Source: DATDIC01 sp963777625 (GTDB lineage Bacteria > Pseudomonadota > Alphaproteobacteria > Acetobacterales > Acetobacteraceae). Taken from it: a stretch of 24,856 bases of DNA. Shown in pieces: positions 23,533 to 24,856 of the stretch. The position numbers and the translations under genes are program-made. Every line of letters begins with the position of its first letter. Within the stretch, counting starts at the first letter, position 1. The DNA lies in the NCBI GenBank assembly GCA_963777625.1, contig CAVZRO010000028.1:1-24856 (forward strand). The letters run 5' to 3'. The notes under the pieces are model-generated. The model searched no databases. It worked only from the letters and a program-made list of their open reading frames with translations, and was not told the DNA's origin.

Positions 23533-24757
23533 TCAACGCCGGATCAACCTTGCGGCGAAGAACCCGTCCATGCCGCCACGCTCTGCCCACATCGCCGGAA
23601 TGGTGCGCAGAATATCCGTCGCCGGTGAGCGCTTCCGGCACAGCCGGCAAGCTCGGCTCCGGTGAAAGGCTCGGGGCGCAGCCCGCCGCGGGTGAGCGCG
23701 GCCTCGATGCGTGGCGCGGCTTCCTCCGGCTGCAGCGAGCACACGGCGTAGATCAGCCGGCCGCCCGGGCGCAGCATCGCGGTGCCGCCGCCAGCAGCCG
23801 GTCCTGGGTTTCCGTCAAGCCGCGACGTCGCGCGGCCGCTTCATGTGCGGCACGTCCGGGTGGCGGCGGATCGTTCCGGTGGCGCTGCAAGGCGCGTCCA
23901 GCAGCACGGCGTCGAACGGCGCGGCCGGCGTCCATTTGGTGGCGTCGGCCTGCATTTCGGCGTCAGGCGCCATCGCCGCAGATTGTCACGCAGCCGCGCC
24001 AATCGCGTGCGGGTCGCGCTCCACGGCAGCGACCGGCGCGCCGGCGGCGGCAAGCTGAGCGGTCTTGCCGCCGGGTGCGGCACACAGATCGACCACGCGC
24101 TCGCCGGGCCGCGCCGCCAGCAGCCGGGCCGGCAATGCGGCGGCGGCGTCCTGCACCCAGAACCGCCCTTCCGCGAAACCCGAGCGCCGTGACCCGGGTG
24201 CCGGCGGGAAAGCGGATCGAGCCAGTCGGCAGGATTCGGCGCCCTCGGGCAGCGGGGCCCGGGACGCAGCGTCAGATCGAGCGGCGCCTCATGTTGGTGC
24301 GCCAGCGCGATCGCGCGTGCCTGCGCCCCAGGAGGCCCACAGCCATGCTGGCGTGTCGAGCCGCGGGCCGTCGAGGCCGGCCAGGGCGGCCGGGCCTTGG
24401 ACAGGCGGCGTAGAACGGCGTTCACCAGCCCGGCGAACGGCGTCAACCCGCGGCTGCGCGGCCAGTGCAACGGCGGTGGCGACCGCGGCATGGCTGGCGT
24501 GTCCAGCAGCAGCAGCCCGGCCGCGCCGAGACGAAGCACGTGGCGACCGGGTCCGGCGGCGCCTTCCGCAGCAACGGCTCCAGCGCCGCGTCCAGCGTGC
24601 CCATCCGCCGAAGCACCGCAGCGGCCAGCCGATGCGCGGCGGCCCGGTCGCGCGCCGGCACCGCCGGCAACGCGTCCAGCGCCTCCTCGAGCGGACGGCG
24701 CCGGTCGAGCACTGCAGTCAGCAGATCGAACGCGGCATCGCGGGTGGGATCGGACAT
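23533..24757 (-). pseudogene. rsmB: 16S rRNA (cytosine(967)-C5)-methyltransferase, about a dozen frame changes
   Basis: RsmB (Fmu) methylates C967 of 16S rRNA. Read across frames, the order is complete. It starts with the NusB-like domain (MSDPTRDAAFDLLTAVLDRR, VLRLGAAGLLLLDTPA, GLTPFAGLVNAVLRRL). Next come WLDPL and GRFWVQDAAAALPARLL, then SAM motif I VVDLCAAPGGKTAQLA. The end is the catalytic block AVLLDAPCSATGTIRRHPDV, TETQDRLLAAA, MLRPGGRLIYAVCSLQPEEA and MWAERGGMDGFFAARLIRR. Single-base frame changes fall at about 24538, 24493, 24460, 24398, 24335, 24225, 24185, 24010, 23970, 23820, 23778, 23640 and 23620. No large deletion or nonsense substitution is seen. This pattern near the window edge suggests poor consensus sequence, though true decay cannot be excluded. 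Confidence 0.85.
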
Positions 24758-24764
24758 GGGCGGT

Positions 24765-24856
24765 TCAGATGCGGTGAACAGGCGGCACGTTCGGGCGCAA
24801 CGGGCGGCCGATGATCGCCGCGACGCTTCTACGCGATCGGATAGCAGGCACGACGA
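24765..24856 (-). CDS. Possible C-terminal end of an upstream gene (partial)
   Basis: A minus-strand frame is open from the window edge to TGA 24765-24767, reading ...SVAAIIGRPLRPNVPPVHRI and ending seven bases before the rsmB start. Tight spacing suggests the last codons of an upstream operon gene, but 29 codons are too few to recognise a family, and the neighbouring sequence is full of frame changes. Confidence 0.2.
   Translation of the reverse strand, partial: VVPAIRSRRSVAAIIGRPLRPNVPPVHRI

Overview
The window is GC-rich, and almost every intact gene has its best recognisable relatives among Alphaproteobacteria. The set (xseB facing a ppx-rlmE operon, a NodT-type efflux lipoprotein, and an rsmB-rpe-heparinase II/III chain) fits Rhodospirillales, most likely Acetobacteraceae. 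That placement is inferred from gene content; no rRNA or marker phylogeny is present. I saw no tRNA, rRNA, CRISPR array or complete insertion sequence.

Left part (1-8204) is mostly core or housekeeping. An aldo/keto reductase relic with an internal deletion is followed by a MOSC-flavin reductase-[2Fe-2S] fusion, a glutathione S-transferase overlapping a histidine phosphatase, an orphan outer-membrane efflux lipoprotein, a small cupin, the ppx-rlmE pair (4-nt overlap) and divergent xseB.

The stretch 8205-11857, between xseB and accA, is an accessory graveyard. It holds a HigB/RelE-like toxin gene with two in-frame amber codons beside an intact HTH antitoxin and a perfect palindromic operator. 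It also holds a multiply frameshifted IS1595-family transposase, a VapD-like RNase with an odd tail, an unrecognised coiled-coil protein, and a truncated pentapeptide-repeat gene.

11858-16427 returns to solid genes: accA, a GFA-family zinc protein with a clear terminator, glgA and, divergently, a 407-residue STAND-type P-loop NTPase with a TTG start. 16428-18807 is a second accessory stretch with REP-like palindromes, an IS5-family transposase remnant and an alpha/beta-hydrolase lipoprotein gene broken by one extra base.

18808-24856 is read entirely on the minus strand. In transcription order it runs rsmB, rpe, heparinase II/III protein, GT4 glycosyltransferase, enolase-superfamily enzyme. 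The last three are intact. rpe (three frame changes) and rsmB (about a dozen) are riddled with single-base indels only, which looks more like poor sequence near a contig end than true gene decay.

I found no convincing new multi-gene system. The best candidates for follow-up are the compact STAND NTPase, the amber-interrupted toxin with its retained antitoxin and operator, and the GT4/enolase-superfamily pair.
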